Part shown: piece after piece, positions 54,739 to 55,814 of the stretch
How the letters are laid out: each line of letters opens with the position of its first letter
How positions within the stretch are numbered: the stretch's first letter is position 1
Source of the DNA: Bdellovibrionota bacterium
Lineage (GTDB): Bacteria; Bdellovibrionota; Bdellovibrionia; Bdellovibrionales; JAEYZS01
Length of the DNA stretch: 55,814 nucleotides
Direction of reading: 5' to 3'
Assembly: GCA_963169805.1 (NCBI GenBank)
Contig: CAUJDY010000101.1
Span: forward strand, 1-55,814
Position numbers and translations under genes: made by a program
Notes under the pieces: model-generated
What the model was told of the DNA's origin: nothing
The model's input: only the letters and a program-made list of their open reading frames with translations
Database searches by the model: none

Positions 54739-55694
54739 TACGCCAAGATCTTTTTAAATTCTTCATTCAACTTTGGGACCACTTCAAAGACATCACCAAC
54801 TATTCCGTAAGTTGCTTTTTTAAAAATTGGAGCTTCAGGATCTTTGTTGATTGCAACAACAACTTTACTTGAACCCATGCCAGCCAAGTGTTGAATGGCT
54901 CCAGAAATTCCGCAAGCTATATACAAGTTCGGAGCAACTGTTTTACCTGTTTGTCCCACTTGAAGCGCATGCGGCACCCATCCTGAATCAACAACAGCTC
55001 GGGATGCTCCAACGGTTGCGCCGATGGTTTCAGCAAGGTCTTCTAAAATTTTAAAGTGCTCTGGCCCCTTCATTCCACGACCACCAGATACAATGATAGA
55101 AGCCTCTGAAAGATCTGGCTTTGAGGATTGTGATTTTACAACTTCTTTGACTTTAATTTTAGCGCTCGGAATCGTAAAAGAAACTGTTTCAATAGAAGCA
55201 GTTGCTCCTGCTTCTGCAGGAACAGGGTATTGATTTGGCCTCATAACAATAAATTTCTTTTTTGATGATGCAGAGAACTCGGCATCAGCAGTACATTTAC
55301 CGGAGTACAAAGGTCTTTTAGCCTTAATGCTTGCTCCTTCCACTTTTATTTCAACAACGTCACTAACATATCCGGAGTCAAATTTTGCCGCCAAACGAGG
55401 AAACAGATCTTTTGTTGTCATGCTAGCAGACGCAATAATAAGCTCGGCACCAGAAGAGTTAATAATATTGGTAAGTGCAGCCATATAAAAAGCAGAGTTG
55501 TAATTTTTTAGATCGGCATGATCTATGGAGTAAATTTTTGTAACGCCATACTTGGATAAGCTTTGTGCTGCCTCAGAAACTCCATCCCCAATCAAAACGG
55601 CATCTACTGATTTTCCAGATAGAGCCGTTAATATTTAAAGAGAGCTTTTTTTGATTTTTGATTGATTTGTTTAAACAAATAAAAGTGTTTTCAT
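54738..55694 (-). pseudogene. etfA: Electron transfer flavoprotein alpha subunit, with two in-frame TAA codons
   Basis: Read through from ATG 55694 the frame is 318 codons, the usual length of EtfA, and encodes MKTLLFV-TAA-TNQSKIKKSSL-TAA-ILTALSGK and onwards. The TAA codons are at 55671-55673 (codon 8) and 55635-55637 (codon 20). Both fall where EtfA proteins normally have Glu (compare LLFAE and KSSLE), so each is one base from GAA. From codon 34 (TTG 55595) the frame is open, with domain I (IGDGVSEAAQSL, TKDLFPRLAAKF) and an intact FAD domain II (VSGGRGMKGPEHF, GATVGASRAVVDSGW, VGQTGKTVAPNLYIACGIS). AAAGG precedes ATG 55694. It is either a recent pseudogene, a truncated protein starting at 55595, or a sequence error. 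Confidence 0.85.
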
Positions 55695-55712
55695 AGCTAA
55701 ATACCTTTGTAG

Positions 55713-55814
55713 TTAAATAATTTTTGCTTCTTCTCTAAGGAGTTTTGTAAGGGTTTGCGCTTGAGCACCAGCATCACCACTCAGCATCTTCACAGGAGGT
55801 CTCTCTGCTGGAAG
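55713..55814 (-). CDS. etfB: Electron transfer flavoprotein beta subunit, 3' end (partial)
   Basis: The last 33 codons of a gene that continues past the right edge, ending QAQTLTKLLREEAKII and TAA at 55713. The preceding residues (LPAERPPVKMLSGDAGA) and this tail match the C-terminus of EtfB, which wraps onto EtfA. It lies 18 nt before the ATG of etfA, the normal etfB-etfA order. Confidence 0.75.
   Translation of the reverse strand, partial: LPAERPPVKMLSGDAGAQAQTLTKLLREEAKII

Noticed and set aside
54738-55694. TAA reassigned to glutamate genome-wide
   Set aside because: Many genes here (for example nuoK, nuoH, mnmE, atpE) end at TAA exactly where their families end, so TAA works as a stop.

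Overview
The window looks like the replication-origin neighbourhood of a low-GC, Gram-negative bacterium. The best fit is Bdellovibrionota (a Bdellovibrio or Pseudobdellovibrio relative). That placement is an inference: it rests on remembered gene order (rpmH-rnpA-yidD-yidC-jag-mnmE-mnmG-rsmG, parA-parB-bactofilin-atp genes, then dnaA-dnaN-recF-gyrB-gyrA across the origin), on AtpF and AtpE proteins that carry signal peptides, and on many small secreted proteins. I saw no tRNA, rRNA, CRISPR array, prophage or insertion sequence.

Layout, left to right. 1-3.5 kb is an accessory patch: two long inverted repeats, a patatin-like lipase, a small helix-turn-helix/coiled-coil protein, and a cluster of small secreted cysteine-containing repeat proteins, one apparently split by a frameshift. 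3.6-10.9 kb (minus strand) is a complex I operon with only membrane-arm genes (nuoA-H-J-K-L-M-N). 11.1-18.4 kb has mfd, an acidic outer-membrane barrel protein, a NagZ-like glycosidase and a DUF3108-like protein. 18.4-24.2 kb (minus) has the ATP synthase genes for b', b, delta, alpha, gamma, beta and epsilon. 24.3-31 kb (minus) has bactofilin, parB, parA, rsmG, mnmG and mnmE with three parS sites. 31-33.9 kb (minus) is jag-yidC-yidD-rnpA-rpmH. At about 34 kb the strand switches: dnaA, an oriC-like spacer with DnaA boxes and a DnaA-trio element, dnaN, recF, gyrB and gyrA run on plus. They are followed by a TPR lipoprotein and the remaining ATP synthase genes (two AtpI/AtpZ-like proteins, a and c). 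From 45.6 kb to the end the minus strand carries a secreted protein, uvrA, a phosphohexomutase, pdxA, three consecutive parvulin chaperones, a DUF374 acyltransferase, etfA and the 3' end of etfB.

How the genes work together: replication initiation, origin segregation (ParABS plus bactofilin), tRNA wobble-uridine modification (MnmE/MnmG), membrane protein insertion (YidC) and energy conversion (complex I membrane arm, F1Fo, ETF) sit in closely packed operons. Many junctions are TAATG or ATGA overlaps, which suggests translational coupling.

Main surprises: etfA has two in-frame TAA codons, both where related proteins have glutamate; UvrA lacks about 100 residues of its insertion domain; complex I lacks its hydrophilic-arm genes here; a secreted repeat protein appears frameshifted; two of the three parS sites are inside rsmG; and the origin shows a clear DnaA-box / GC cluster / CTA-triplet / AT-rich arrangement.
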